Counted from the first letter of the stretch, positions 8,911 to 18,426 are shown. The stretch: DNA of 64,000 nucleotides from JAHEGP01 sp963751595 (GCA_963751595.1 CAVVVC010000001.1:1534855-1598854); one strand, 5' to 3'. Translations and numbers: made by a program. Notes: generated by a model from the sequence alone, not told the origin.

Positions 8911-9674
8911 CCGTGGCGCTGGTACAGGCCGAACTGTTCTGGCAACAGGCCGGCGCCAACCGGGAACATTTCGAGCAACTGCTGGCGCATTGTTACGAAG
9001 CCCTTGACCTGATCGTCCTGCCGGAAATGTTCAACACCGGGTTCAGCAATGCGGCCACCCGCGTCGCTGAGGCTATGAACGGCCCGAGCGTGAGCTGGAT
9101 GCGACAGCTTGCCGAAAACCGGCAGTGCGCGGTCTGTGGCAGCCTGGCGATCACCGACTCGGGTACAGTTTACAACCGCATGGTTTTTGCCGAGCCCGAT
9201 GGAGGACTGCATTACTACGACAAGCGCCATCTGTTTCGTATGGCCAACGAACAGGAGCGTTACGGAGCGGGTAAATCCAGGGTGGTGGTCAATTTTCGCA
9301 GTTGGCGCATTTGCATGCAGGTTTGTTACGACCTGCGTTTCCCCGTCTGGAGTCGCAACTGCAACGATTACGATATGCTCGTCTACGTCGCCAACTGGCC
9401 CCGACAGCGACGCCAGCACTGGCGCCAGCTACTGATCGCCCGCGCCATCGAAAACCAGGTGGCGGTTATCGGTGTCAATCGGGTGGGAAAAGATGGCAAT
9501 GACATTGAATACAGCGGCGACAGCCTGGCTGTTGATGCCCGCGGTGAAGTACTGGTCGACTGCAGGGACATTGCCGGGATTCAAGTCGCCAGGATCGATG
9601 GGGAAGAGCAGCAGCGTTATCGCGCATCGTTTCCGGCCTTCCTGGATGCGGACCGTTTCAATCTCCAGCGCTAG
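8898..9674 (+). CDS. yafV: Omega-amidase of the nitrilase superfamily (YafV/NIT2 type)
   Basis: The product has 258 residues with the nitrilase Glu-Lys-Cys triad: E43 in LPEMFNTGFS, K109 in YYDKRHLF and C143 in QVCYDLRFPV. The ENQVAVIGVNR stretch and C-terminal SGDSLAVD are typical of YafV/NIT2. It hydrolyses 2-oxoglutaramate (or 2-oxosuccinamate) to the oxoacid and ammonia, pulling glutamine transaminase reactions forward. Its start lies inside the last codons of the methionine aminotransferase, implying translational coupling. It is cytoplasmic. The gene is followed by a convergent wax synthase gene 41 bases downstream. Confidence 0.93.
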   Translation: MQTLTVALVQAELFWQQAGANREHFEQLLAHCYEALDLIVLPEMFNTGFSNAATRVAEAMNGPSVSWMRQLAENRQCAVCGSLAITDSGTVYNRMVFAEPDGGLHYYDKRHLFRMANEQERYGAGKSRVVVNFRSWRICMQVCYDLRFPVWSRNCNDYDMLVYVANWPRQRRQHWRQLLIARAIENQVAVIGVNRVGKDGNDIEYSGDSLAVDARGEVLVDCRDIAGIQVARIDGEEQQRYRASFPAFLDADRFNLQR

Positions 9675-9715
9675 CTGCCCAATCTCACCGATTCGGCAAT
9701 CGCCGCGACACCCGC

Positions 9716-11404
9716 TTAGTGAATGACCCGGTCATCACTTTTGCCACCCCCTGCCTCGCTGTCGGGCTTTGCCCTGTTTTCCCCTGCCCGCGCCTTCACC
9801 GCCGCTTTTCCTCGCCCCGCCGCCGCGACCTTTTTTCGCGCTCCGGACGATTTCTTCGCCACCTTACTGGGCACCACGCTGGAATCTGCCTTGGATTTGG
9901 CTCGCTTCCTCGAAGGGAGGCGAGTCACCGTGGCTTTCTTTTTTACCAGCGCTGCGCGCCTTACCGTCCGTGGACGGCGGGTTTTCCCCAGTACCGCCCG
10001 CTTCAGCTCCTCAAACGAGGCTTCCAGACACTGGCGATAGAAATCGGGGTCCGGCAATTGGTCGCGCTCGGCGAGTATCGACAGTGTAATTACGCCCGAT
10101 GCGCTGAAAAGCGCGTGGAAGAGGCCAAGCCCGGGGGTCAGCACCCCCAGGCCATAATAACGGACCAGGCGCGCGCCGGCGCAGTAAAGGTCAAAGTTGG
10201 GACCCGCGACATTGGTAACCACCGTGCTGATGTTCAGCGGCATGCTGCGGGACACTTCGTTCTCGGAATAGAGGCGCGCGGCTGTTTTCGTCATCCAGGG
10301 CGGGAACACACCCGCCAGTTTCAGGGTATCCGTCAACGGCGCATTCTCGCTGAACTCTTTGGCCTGCTGGGTGCTGCGGTGGACGGCCTGCAAGCGCTCC
10401 AGAGGATCCGCTATATTGGTGTGCAGTTCGCAAAAAGCCGAGCCCACCTGATTGTTGTCGCTGGTCTGGTCGCGACGGTTGCGCATATTCAGGGGTAAGG
10501 TTGCCGCCAGCGACTCGTCTGGCAGCTCGCCTTTACTATGAAGGTACTTGCGCATGCCGCCGGCTACCACCGCGAGTGCGACATCGTTGATTTTCACCCC
10601 GGTGACGTCCTTGATCGCCCTGAACTCCTCGAGCCTAAACGCGGTGGCCTCAAAGACCCGGTGGGGGCCGACCGGCTGGTTGAAGCGGGTTTTGGGAGCG
10701 TTTATTTCGGGCCGCGGAATCCGCTCCCGCAGCACTCCAATGCCCACTTTGACCAGGTCTTTTGCCAGGTGTAGAGACCCCCGGGCAAGACTGAGTCCGG
10801 TGCGGCCCTGGTTAACCGCCGCCCGGGTCAACAGCTCTAGAGCGCTGGGGTCAGTGTCCGCCAGCAACGCCCTCTGGTCGGCGGGAACCGGACCTGGGCT
10901 CGGGGACGGCTCAAGATCGTGGATAGCGGTAATGAAGGACTGGCTGCCAGCACCATCCACCAGCGAGTGATGAATCTTGGTATAGACCGCGAAGCTGCCG
11001 CTGGGTAAGTCGGGTATCCTGTCGAGCCCCTCGATGATGTAGGCTTCCCAAAGTGGCCTCGACATGTCCAGGGGTCGCGAGTGCAAGCGAGCAACCTGGA
11101 TACAGAGTTGGCGCCAGTCACCGGGCTGTGGCAGGGCGATATGTCGTACATGGAATTCGACATCAAAGTTTTCATCCAGCACCCAGTAGGGCTTGTCCAG
11201 ACCGCCGGGAACTTCTACCAGGCGAGTGCGAAACAATGGCAAACGCTTGAAGCGTTGCTCGAAATTATCGATGACCTGCTTGAACCTGACAAAACCGTCT
11301 GGAGCTGTCGATGGGTCATAAAAGGCGACCGAACCCAGATGTTGAGGCGTAGCGGGTTGCTCCAGATTGATAAACGCCGCGTCCAGTGTTCCCAACTGCT
11401 TCAT
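9716..11404 (-). CDS. Wax ester synthase / diacylglycerol acyltransferase with a histone-like basic tail
   Basis: This 562-residue bifunctional WS/DGAT enzyme esterifies acyl-CoA with fatty alcohols or diacylglycerol for neutral-lipid storage at the cytoplasmic membrane. The condensation-type active site HHSLVDG lies at 145-151. The N-terminal block starting MKQLGTLDAAFINLE and the later PLNMRNRR and NVAGP segments are family hallmarks. Bacterial WS/DGATs are normally about 450-480 residues. Here, residues 474-562 form an added Lys/Arg/Ala/Ser-rich tail of about 89 residues without hydrophobic patches, resembling the histone-H1-like tail of the phasin PhaF. The tail could bind nucleoid or anionic lipid-droplet surfaces (inference). 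Confidence 0.9.
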   Translation of the reverse strand: MKQLGTLDAAFINLEQPATPQHLGSVAFYDPSTAPDGFVRFKQVIDNFEQRFKRLPLFRTRLVEVPGGLDKPYWVLDENFDVEFHVRHIALPQPGDWRQLCIQVARLHSRPLDMSRPLWEAYIIEGLDRIPDLPSGSFAVYTKIHHSLVDGAGSQSFITAIHDLEPSPSPGPVPADQRALLADTDPSALELLTRAAVNQGRTGLSLARGSLHLAKDLVKVGIGVLRERIPRPEINAPKTRFNQPVGPHRVFEATAFRLEEFRAIKDVTGVKINDVALAVVAGGMRKYLHSKGELPDESLAATLPLNMRNRRDQTSDNNQVGSAFCELHTNIADPLERLQAVHRSTQQAKEFSENAPLTDTLKLAGVFPPWMTKTAARLYSENEVSRSMPLNISTVVTNVAGPNFDLYCAGARLVRYYGLGVLTPGLGLFHALFSASGVITLSILAERDQLPDPDFYRQCLEASFEELKRAVLGKTRRPRTVRRAALVKKKATVTRLPSRKRAKSKADSSVVPSKVAKKSSGARKKVAAAGRGKAAVKARAGENRAKPDSEAGGGKSDDRVIH

Positions 11405-11569
11405 CGTGCCTGCGCACTCCTTGAATCGTTATCGCCAGACTGTCGAAAGAACGGCCGAGTGTACCGTATCGAAGTTGGCATCGTACAATATTGGCGCACA
11501 TAATTTGTGCCCCCCACCGCCGCCGCTGGGGTGCCCCGGGGAAAAGGGGCTTTGCGATTACCCGGGGGC

Positions 11570-12310
11570 TCAGCTAACCCCTATCTCAGCCAACGCTGCA
11601 TCGAAATCAATACCCAGGCGGCGACCCACCAGTTCATAAGACTCGATAACGTTGCCAAGTTCCTTGCGGAAGCGATCTTTGTCGAGCTTTTCACGAGTGT
11701 TCTGGTCCCAAAGTCGACAGCCATCAGGACTGAACTCATCACCCAACACCACCTTACCATCGAACAAACCGAATTCGAGTTTGTAATCGACCAGCAGGAT
11801 ACCTGCATCCAGGAACAGTGGCTTGAGGACATCGTTGACGGCAAAGCTGAGCTCCCTTCCCCGCGCAATATCCCCGGGGTCGCCCCAACCGAACGAAGCG
11901 ATGTGTGACTCGTTGATCATCGGATCACCCAGTGCGTCATTTTTGAGAAACAGTTCGAAGGTCGGCGGGCTGAGGTCGATACCCTCGGTAACGCCCAGCC
12001 GACGGCAGATACTGCCCGCTGCTATATTGCGCACCACACATTCCACCGGAATCATGTCGAGTTTCTTGACCAACGATTCACGGGCCGAGAGCAAACCCTC
12101 GAAGTGGGTGGGAATGCCGGCTTGCTCCAGCTTTTCCATAATGAACGCATTGAAGATATTGTTAACCATGCCCTTGCGGGCCAGCTGTTCTACTTTTTTA
12201 CCATCGAAGGCAGACGTGTCGTCCCGAAATTCGAGGACGAGGTAGCGCGTATCGTCAGTTGCGTAAACCGACTTGGCCTTGCCGGCGTAGAGTTCTTCAA
12301 GCTTGTTCAT
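11570..12310 (-). CDS. purC: Phosphoribosylaminoimidazole-succinocarboxamide synthase
   Basis: SAICAR synthetase carries out the ATP-dependent ligation of aspartate to CAIR in de novo purine synthesis. The N-terminus LEELYAGKAKSVY, the central IPVECVVRNIAAGS and the DEFSPDGCRLWD block are all diagnostic, and at 246 residues the length is normal. I prefer the ATG at 12310 because GAGAG then sits seven bases upstream; an ATG at 12316 is right against that purine run. It is the last gene of a dapA-bamC-MBL-purC run conserved in pseudomonads. Confidence 0.96.
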   Translation of the reverse strand: MNKLEELYAGKAKSVYATDDTRYLVLEFRDDTSAFDGKKVEQLARKGMVNNIFNAFIMEKLEQAGIPTHFEGLLSARESLVKKLDMIPVECVVRNIAAGSICRRLGVTEGIDLSPPTFELFLKNDALGDPMINESHIASFGWGDPGDIARGRELSFAVNDVLKPLFLDAGILLVDYKLEFGLFDGKVVLGDEFSPDGCRLWDQNTREKLDKDRFRKELGNVIESYELVGRRLGIDFDAALAEIGVS

Positions 12311-12381
12311 GGTCATTCTCTCGTTGAGTAATCACGGGCAGCCAGCCTGTCTGCCATCCGTGCCGGGCAGCAACGGCATGG

Positions 12382-13164
12382 CTAGGTTACCGTGTTGACG
12401 CCAGCCCGGGCAAAGTCGATCCAGTTGAGAATCTCGTCCTGCTCGGCAAAGCACAGACTAACGTCATCGAGTTGGGGTAGTTGCAATGCCTCCGCCACCA
12501 GGTCGGGGGCGTTGTTTTTTTCGCTGATATGACCGACCACCAGGTGCTGAAGGCGTCCGAGGGACAGATTTTGTAACAGTCCCCGGGCCTGCGCATTGCT
12601 GAGGTGACCCCAATTGCCACCGACGCGGCGCTTGAGTGAAGGCGGGTAAGGCCCCTTGGCCAACATGTCCTCATCGTGATTGGACTCGACGAACAGTCCG
12701 TCACAATCACTGTAGTGCTGTTCTATCTGCGGTGTCACGTGCCCCAGGTCAGTGAGTATCCCCAGCTTGCACCCGGCCGCCTCGAATACATACTGGCAGG
12801 GTTCCCGCGCATCGTGGGGGACTGTGACCGCTTGCACCTCGATCTCACCCAACGTGAACCGCTGCTGACCGCGGATCAGCCGCCGACCTTGCACTTCGCT
12901 GACCCCTCGATGCCTTGCAGTGCCGTGGGTCATGTAAACCGGTATCTGATAGCGCTGGGACAGGGCCTGGACACCCTTGATATGGTCAGAGTGTTCATGG
13001 GTGACCAGAATCCCGCTGAGTTCCTCGATGGACCTGCCCAACTCCCGCAGTCGGTCGCGGGTAGCGCGCAGTGAAAATCCGCAGTCCACCAGCAGGCAGG
13101 TCTGCCCGTGCTCTATCAACAGCCCGTTGCCACGGGAGCCGCTGCCAAGAGCAGCCAGACGCAT
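12382..13164 (-). CDS. MBL-fold metallohydrolase (YycJ/VicX-like)
   Basis: This is a 260-residue metallo-beta-lactamase-fold hydrolase. HEHSDH at 56-61 gives the two-metal site, with further ligands in VTVPHDAREP, LTDLGH and VVGHISEKN. The start GSGSRGN is typical of the YycJ/VicX and Pseudomonas PA1012-like group, thought to act on nucleic acid or phosphodiester substrates; the reaction is unproven. It lies between bamC and purC as in Pseudomonas. Its ATG overlaps the bamC stop by one base (TGATG), so the two are translationally coupled. Confidence 0.88.
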   Translation of the reverse strand: MRLAALGSGSRGNGLLIEHGQTCLLVDCGFSLRATRDRLRELGRSIEELSGILVTHEHSDHIKGVQALSQRYQIPVYMTHGTARHRGVSEVQGRRLIRGQQRFTLGEIEVQAVTVPHDAREPCQYVFEAAGCKLGILTDLGHVTPQIEQHYSDCDGLFVESNHDEDMLAKGPYPPSLKRRVGGNWGHLSNAQARGLLQNLSLGRLQHLVVGHISEKNNAPDLVAEALQLPQLDDVSLCFAEQDEILNWIDFARAGVNTVT

Positions 13165-14243
13165 CAGGTCAGATATCCCTTGATGAGGCCCAGCATCTGC
13201 TGTTGAACCTGGGGGTTGGATTCATCGCCGTCGGCATCGGCGTTGGTCAAGCGGATTTCCAACCACCCCGCCTCCGGTGCCGGTTTCATGGTCAACCTGA
13301 AGCGGAATTCTTCCATCGTTCGGGTCTCATCGCCTGGCTTGACCGCTTCATAAAAGCGCTGCCACATCCCTTTCTCTGCCGGTTGCATTTCTGGGTCGAG
13401 ACTCACCAGCATGATTCCCTCGCCAGCGTCTTGTTGCAGCACCCGGAAGCCAGCCTTGTCCACCGCATACCCCAGGGAAGCCCATCCCCGTTCGCGGTCA
13501 ATTTTTGCCAGAATCGCGGGATCGTCACCCGAGCGCAGGTATAGCCGGCGGGAGGTATCGATCCCCTGCCCCATCAGTGACACCGCCGCATTGACGTCGG
13601 CAGTATCCGCGAGATAGCGAGCGAACTGCTCGAGCGACTCCCGCTCGCGCTGGAGGTCGTCGGAGCTGGCGGGCCAGTCGGTCGGGATATCCTCGGGGGC
13701 TGGATTCCGCTGCATTTGCAACAGGTGAACCTCCGTAGTGCTGCGCTGGAGGCCCTGCATCACCTTGAAGCGATACCTTTCCTGCAGCCCGGCCTGTGGC
13801 TGCCTGACCCAGGGGGTCTCGACGATGCCCCTGTTACCGTCCTCCCGCGCAACGCCCACTCCCCGGGCGAGAAGGAAGTCTTTCAGCCTCGGCCACACCT
13901 GGCCGGGAAGCAGCCTTACCAGTATCCACTGCCGCTGATCCAGTGACTGGATTTTGATCAGGTCTTCGAACTCCCCGGCCACCAGGCTCTGGGGTCGCGG
14001 CACCACAAATTCTGCAGGAGGCTGCGCATATTGGTCGATGGGCGGCACATAATAAATATCCTCAATAGCTTCGCTATCGAGACTTGGCGGCAATGTCAGG
14101 GGTGGCATGCTCTGTGCCCGCAGGTAATCGTCTTCGCGGTCGCGGAAAAACCCATTCTCGCCAAACAGACCGCAGCCTGGCAGCCCGATAGCCAGGAATA
14201 ATGTCAGTAATACGGCCTTTTCCCTTGTCCTGAATCCAATCAC
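13164..14243 (-). CDS. bamC: Outer membrane protein assembly lipoprotein BamC
   Basis: This 359-residue lipoprotein is an accessory subunit of the BAM beta-barrel assembly complex. LPGC with acylated C24 is the lipobox. An unstructured N-terminal stretch (about 30-95, rich in Pro, Tyr, Asp) corresponds to the segment that binds BamD. Two helix-grip domains follow (about 98-210 and 225-355). Position directly downstream of dapA with a 4-base overlap is the classic dapA-bamC (nlpB) arrangement. BamC sequences diverge quickly, so context carries part of the assignment. Confidence 0.9.
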   Translation of the reverse strand: MIGFRTREKAVLLTLFLAIGLPGCGLFGENGFFRDREDDYLRAQSMPPLTLPPSLDSEAIEDIYYVPPIDQYAQPPAEFVVPRPQSLVAGEFEDLIKIQSLDQRQWILVRLLPGQVWPRLKDFLLARGVGVAREDGNRGIVETPWVRQPQAGLQERYRFKVMQGLQRSTTEVHLLQMQRNPAPEDIPTDWPASSDDLQRERESLEQFARYLADTADVNAAVSLMGQGIDTSRRLYLRSGDDPAILAKIDRERGWASLGYAVDKAGFRVLQQDAGEGIMLVSLDPEMQPAEKGMWQRFYEAVKPGDETRTMEEFRFRLTMKPAPEAGWLEIRLTNADADGDESNPQVQQQMLGLIKGYLT

Positions 14244-15115
14244 AGTAAACCGGCCTCCTTCAGGCCTTTTTCAAGCCCGGCATGATGCCCGGAGGACAGC
14301 GGCGTCAGCGGCAGGCGAATCCCCGAATCAATCCTGCCCAGGCGTCCCAACGCCCACTTCACCGGAATCGGGTTGGACTCTACGAACAATTGTTGATGCA
14401 GGTGCGAGATTCGGCCATTAAGCTCGCGGGCGGCCGAAGCATCGCCAGCCAGGGCAAGGGCGCAAACCCTGGCCATCACTGCCGGCGCCACGTTGGCTGT
14501 GACCGAAATATTGCCCTTGCCACCCAACAGTATCAACTCCACTGCGGTGGCATCATCGCCTGAATAAACCGCGAAATCAGCAGGACAGGCGGCAATCAGC
14601 GTCGCCGCCCGCTGCAGGTTACCCGTCGCTTCCTTGACCCCGACAATATTGTCGATGGCAGCCAGCCGGAGAATGGTATCCGGGAGCATATCGCATGCCG
14701 TCCTGCCGGGGACGTTGTAGAGAATCTGGGGAATCGCAACCGCCTGGGCGATGGCCTGATGGTGTCGGAAGAGGCCTTCCTGGGTAGGTTTGTTGTAGTA
14801 GGGAGTCACCAGCAGACAGGCATTGGCACCCGCCGCTTTCGCGCCCTCGGTCAACTCAATCGCTTCGCTGGTGGCATTGGCACCGGTGCCGGCGATGACA
14901 GGCACCCGTCCCTGAGCCTGGTCGACAACGGCCTGGACGACCTTGCAGTGCTCGGCCACTCCCAGGGTGGCGGATTCACCGCTGGTACCTACGGCGACGA
15001 TAGCATCGGTGCCCTCGCTGATATGCCACTCAACCAGCTCCTGCAAACGCGCCCAGTCGATCTCGCCGGACTCCAGCATGGGGGTCACCAGCGCAACTAT
15101 GCTACCGCTAATCAT
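14240..15115 (-). CDS. dapA: 4-hydroxy-tetrahydrodipicolinate synthase
   Basis: DapA condenses pyruvate with aspartate semialdehyde, the first committed step of lysine and diaminopimelate synthesis. From the ATG at 15115 the protein has 291 residues and the active-site numbering matches E. coli: T44 in GTSGES, Y133 in YNVPGRT and the Schiff-base lysine K161 in GVKEATG. I rejected an upstream start at 15175 because the family begins at MISGSIVALVTPM, and TTTGGAGAATCTCG supplies a ribosome site before 15115. It overlaps bamC by 4 bases. Confidence 0.96.
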   Translation of the reverse strand: MISGSIVALVTPMLESGEIDWARLQELVEWHISEGTDAIVAVGTSGESATLGVAEHCKVVQAVVDQAQGRVPVIAGTGANATSEAIELTEGAKAAGANACLLVTPYYNKPTQEGLFRHHQAIAQAVAIPQILYNVPGRTACDMLPDTILRLAAIDNIVGVKEATGNLQRAATLIAACPADFAVYSGDDATAVELILLGGKGNISVTANVAPAVMARVCALALAGDASAARELNGRISHLHQQLFVESNPIPVKWALGRLGRIDSGIRLPLTPLSSGHHAGLEKGLKEAGLL

Positions 15116-15230
15116 CGAGATTCTCCAAACTGCGCAAAAGCCGGTTATGGTACTCGTGAGGCTTGTCTCACACAAGATGAGCAGGCCGATAACGCGCTAC
15201 AATCGGCGACGTTCAACCCGGAGAATGGCG

Positions 15231-15725
15231 ATGCCCACTCTTTCACGCTATCTGGTGATACTGCTTTGTAGCCTGGTACCGGCGATGCCGGCAGCTGCGG
15301 AGCCCCTGCTGACCCCTCTCAGCTCCCTCGACCAGGCGTATCTTGAGCAACAGCGGCAACGCATCGATGAGCTCGCCGCGCGGCACCTGGGCCAGGGCCT
15401 GCGCGGCGACAAGACTGATATCGAATTACTCCAGGCACTACTTGACCGGCGCGTAATCGGGGCAACGGATGAGTCCGGCCTGCAAGCACTGGGAATCGTA
15501 ATGGGGAACATCCTGGCCGGTGAATACGGCCTGAACTGGGTCATCTACAGCGACTCTATGGGTCGCAGCCGGGCGCTGAATATCAGGGCAAAGGAGTGTC
15601 TTTTCCCTGCCACAATGATCGCTCGTCGCGCAAGGGCAGGGATAGTCGTGGACGTGGACGCGATTTACCGGAAGGCCGTGGATACCGTCGAACGCATCAG
15701 GATGGAGGGCATCAGGCCTTACTGA
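15231..15725 (+). CDS. Exported DUF3806-domain protein
   Basis: From the ATG at 15231 the product has 164 residues. Residues 1-22 form a signal peptide (hydrophobic LVILLCSLVPA and an Ala-Ala-Ala cleavage region). The rest matches the DUF3806 pattern of small exported proteins: a helical N-terminal half, then GNILAGEYGLNWVIYSDSMG and a C-terminal FPATMIARR with a final helix. GGAG seven bases upstream supports this start over the ATG at 15225. Its 3' end overlaps the convergent DUF1631 gene by 14 bases. Function is unknown. Confidence 0.75.
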   Translation: MPTLSRYLVILLCSLVPAMPAAAEPLLTPLSSLDQAYLEQQRQRIDELAARHLGQGLRGDKTDIELLQALLDRRVIGATDESGLQALGIVMGNILAGEYGLNWVIYSDSMGRSRALNIRAKECLFPATMIARRARAGIVVDVDAIYRKAVDTVERIRMEGIRPY

Positions 15726-18201
15726 GCCGGCCGAGTACTGAAGCCAGCGCACGCTCGAAAAACTTCCTGTTCTCGCGCAGGGCTATCGCAATTGAGCCCT
15801 CGCTCATACCCTTGACGAGCTCCGGCAGGGTGAGCACCGCCGTCTTGACCCCGGAGTGATTCACAAACATGTAATTGCCACTGACCGAGCTGTACCAGCA
15901 GAGTTTCAGCCGCATGGCCGCTGCGGCGGCCGCACCGGCCTTGAATTCGAACCAGGTACCGAAGTCAACGGATTCCAGCTTATCTGCCCAGCGCTGCTCC
16001 TGCAGGGACAGCTTTTTGCAGGGCTGCGCTGGCTGGGCTACGGCGTGCATCACCCCCTGCTGCCTGGAAGGCGGGTTAGCTCCTTCGGCCTGCACGACAA
16101 CTCCAGCCACGGGCCTGGACGGGTCCGCTGTTGTTGTTGTTGCTGTTGCGGTTATCGTTGCTGCCTTTACCGGGAAAGCGGCTTGCTGACCAGCAGCCTC
16201 CTGAACCGCGCGGTTATCGGCCGCGACCCCCGCATCAGCTATTATGGTTGCATCGGAATCTTCCCCGCCCTTGATAGCGGCTCCGCCGGGGGGCACCGCC
16301 TCTCCCGGTGGATGCTGCGCTGCGTCCTGCGCCGCACGCAGGGATCGGATCAGGTGCTCGCCCTGGTCACGGTCGAAGCCAAGACTGGCAAAGCCCGCCT
16401 CAATGTCGGCAATCAGCCGCTCCGATAAATCCGCCCTGGCCTCAGCCCCTGGCCGACTGGCGGGGGAAACACTTGCAACGATGCGGTCAACCACTTCCAG
16501 ACCCAAGCGCCAGGTAACGCTATCGCCGCCATGACGCAGGTAGTTGAAAACCAGAAAGTCGGTCCAGGGATGCTGCAAAAGCTCTAGCACCGGACCGGGT
16601 ATCGGGAAGCCACCAATGCGCTGCGCTATTTCACTGGCGGCTGCTTCACGCGCCTGTCGCAGTTGATCCAGCCCCTTTTCTGCCTCCACGGAGCGTTGCG
16701 CTGCCAGGTCGGCACGGCGCTCAAGCACTTTGACAAAACCGGCGAAATCCTGGAGCAATTCGTCGAAGAAAGCGAGATCATCGTCGAAATCCCTGATGAT
16801 TCGCTCAACCACCATGCGGATGCGCTGGTATACCTTTTCGTCATCATCCCCATCGCGCACCCAGCGCGCACCCGCTGCCGCCATCAGATCGAGCAGGCAG
16901 CGCGCCGGGTGGCGGGCACTGGCGAAGAATTCCTTGTCGAGCAGCGCTACTTTCAGATACGGCGTGTGCAGGTGACTGAGCAGGGATTTGAGCCCATCCG
17001 GCAATTGCGGGTCATCCAGCATATAGTCGAACAGCATACCCACCAGGTCGATGGTATCCGCATCGACGGAGGTTACTTTTTGCCGCTGCTCGTCAAGATT
17101 GCCCAGTTCTCCAATAAACTTCTTTTCGGTGTCCGCTACCCTGCAGGGTTGGGCTTTTCTCGCAGCCGGTAATTGCAGGGCTGCCTGCAGCACACCCAGG
17201 GCTATCGAGAGTTCGCGCTGGGTAAAGGTGTCGCCCGCGCCAGCCACCCCGTCGGCAGCCAGGCTACCGTAACTGGCGCCACCAAAGGTGTGATTGCGGA
17301 CATGGTCAGACTGGCGGCGGCGTTGTTGCACCGCCTTGATAGCCTCCATGACCCGTGCCTGGCGACGTTCCACTTCGGGACTCACCAGCGGTGTCATTGC
17401 GTCCCCCTGGGCCTCGTTTGGCACTGACTTCAGCACCGGAGCATCGTTGGCAGCGGGACGAGCGGCGTCAGCCGACGGTGACTCCACGGCAGCCGCTGCG
17501 CCACCCGCTGCGGCGCGGGACCGGGCACGACCGGCAACAGAAAAACTCAGGGTTTTCAAAACACCCTGCCCTGCCAGTTGCTGGTTGAGCAGGGCGTAGT
17601 GCTCACCCAGCCTGGTCAGGATCTGGCGCTCGTACAGCTTATACAGTTCCAGCTTGATGGTCGGGTCCAGCTCCACCAGGCCGTAGGCCCCACGCATCGC
17701 CAGGCACAGTCGCAGTGGCCCGCAGGGATTGACTTCGTTGGTGCATTTCATGCCACCGCGGATCACCGCAAAACGCCGGTTCAGCTTCCAAAGCTCCTCG
17801 GAATTGTTGGCAATAGCCTTGTTCGCCATGCTGCGAATTGCGACGTCGTCTTCAAATTCCGATTTGTCGATGAGGGCGAGGCTCGATGGGTCCTTGTGGG
17901 CGACCTGATCGTCCTCACGGCCCGCGGAAAAGTCCCTGAAGCCCTGCTCGAGGATCTTGCGGTAATGCGTTGCGATGGGCTTTAGCAGCGGCTGGATAGC
18001 CTTGCGTGCCTCGAGATAGCGAACCCGCTGCATGTCGGTTCGCGCATCGGCCATTTTCTCTATAAATAGTTCCGGGAGCTCCTCGATCGATTCGCCAAAT
18101 AGCTGGCTAAAAAATTCAACACTCTGCACATGGCACTGCTGGAATAGGTCCATTTCAATCGTTTTACTTATTTGTGAGTGGGTTACAGTTGATCGAATCA
18201 T
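15712..18201 (-). CDS. DUF1631 family protein
   Basis: This is a large 829-residue cytosolic protein of the DUF1631 family, widespread in Pseudomonas and marine gammaproteobacteria and of unknown function. Two conserved helical parts (about 15-215 and 320-600) and a small C-terminal domain of about 90 residues (ADKLESVDFGTWFEF to the end) are joined by low-complexity linkers. The linker at about 640-730 is Ala/Thr-rich and includes a run of alternating Ala and Thr encoded by ACA/GCA-type repeats. No catalytic motif is recognisable. The C-terminal domain looks beta-rich and PilZ-like in outline, but I cannot show an RxxxR c-di-GMP motif. It is monocistronic and faces the DUF3806 gene. Confidence 0.75.
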   Translation of the reverse strand: MIRSTVTHSQISKTIEMDLFQQCHVQSVEFFSQLFGESIEELPELFIEKMADARTDMQRVRYLEARKAIQPLLKPIATHYRKILEQGFRDFSAGREDDQVAHKDPSSLALIDKSEFEDDVAIRSMANKAIANNSEELWKLNRRFAVIRGGMKCTNEVNPCGPLRLCLAMRGAYGLVELDPTIKLELYKLYERQILTRLGEHYALLNQQLAGQGVLKTLSFSVAGRARSRAAAGGAAAAVESPSADAARPAANDAPVLKSVPNEAQGDAMTPLVSPEVERRQARVMEAIKAVQQRRRQSDHVRNHTFGGASYGSLAADGVAGAGDTFTQRELSIALGVLQAALQLPAARKAQPCRVADTEKKFIGELGNLDEQRQKVTSVDADTIDLVGMLFDYMLDDPQLPDGLKSLLSHLHTPYLKVALLDKEFFASARHPARCLLDLMAAAGARWVRDGDDDEKVYQRIRMVVERIIRDFDDDLAFFDELLQDFAGFVKVLERRADLAAQRSVEAEKGLDQLRQAREAAASEIAQRIGGFPIPGPVLELLQHPWTDFLVFNYLRHGGDSVTWRLGLEVVDRIVASVSPASRPGAEARADLSERLIADIEAGFASLGFDRDQGEHLIRSLRAAQDAAQHPPGEAVPPGGAAIKGGEDSDATIIADAGVAADNRAVQEAAGQQAAFPVKAATITATATTTTADPSRPVAGVVVQAEGANPPSRQQGVMHAVAQPAQPCKKLSLQEQRWADKLESVDFGTWFEFKAGAAAAAAMRLKLCWYSSVSGNYMFVNHSGVKTAVLTLPELVKGMSEGSIAIALRENRKFFERALASVLGRLSKA

Positions 18202-18426
18202 TCCAGCCGAACTGCGGCTGTCTCTTCAATGTAGCCCAGATTCCCACAGTGTGTGGGTGATCAATATCGCCAGGTGCGAACCAACGAACAGAAACCACGG
18301 CTGGTGTCCACAGCGCGCGCTCCCCCGACAATGGCTTCGAAGGGTATAGAGCTGAGCCTGACCCTCATTGGAGACCGTGGCGGGAGGCCCGATTCACCGG
18401 AACCGGCTTTGGAACGGCCGGGGGAG

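Noticed and set aside
16121..16165. Triplet repeat resembling a small CRISPR or simple-repeat locus
   Set aside because: It is in frame inside the DUF1631 gene and simply encodes an Ala/Thr linker; there are no spacers.
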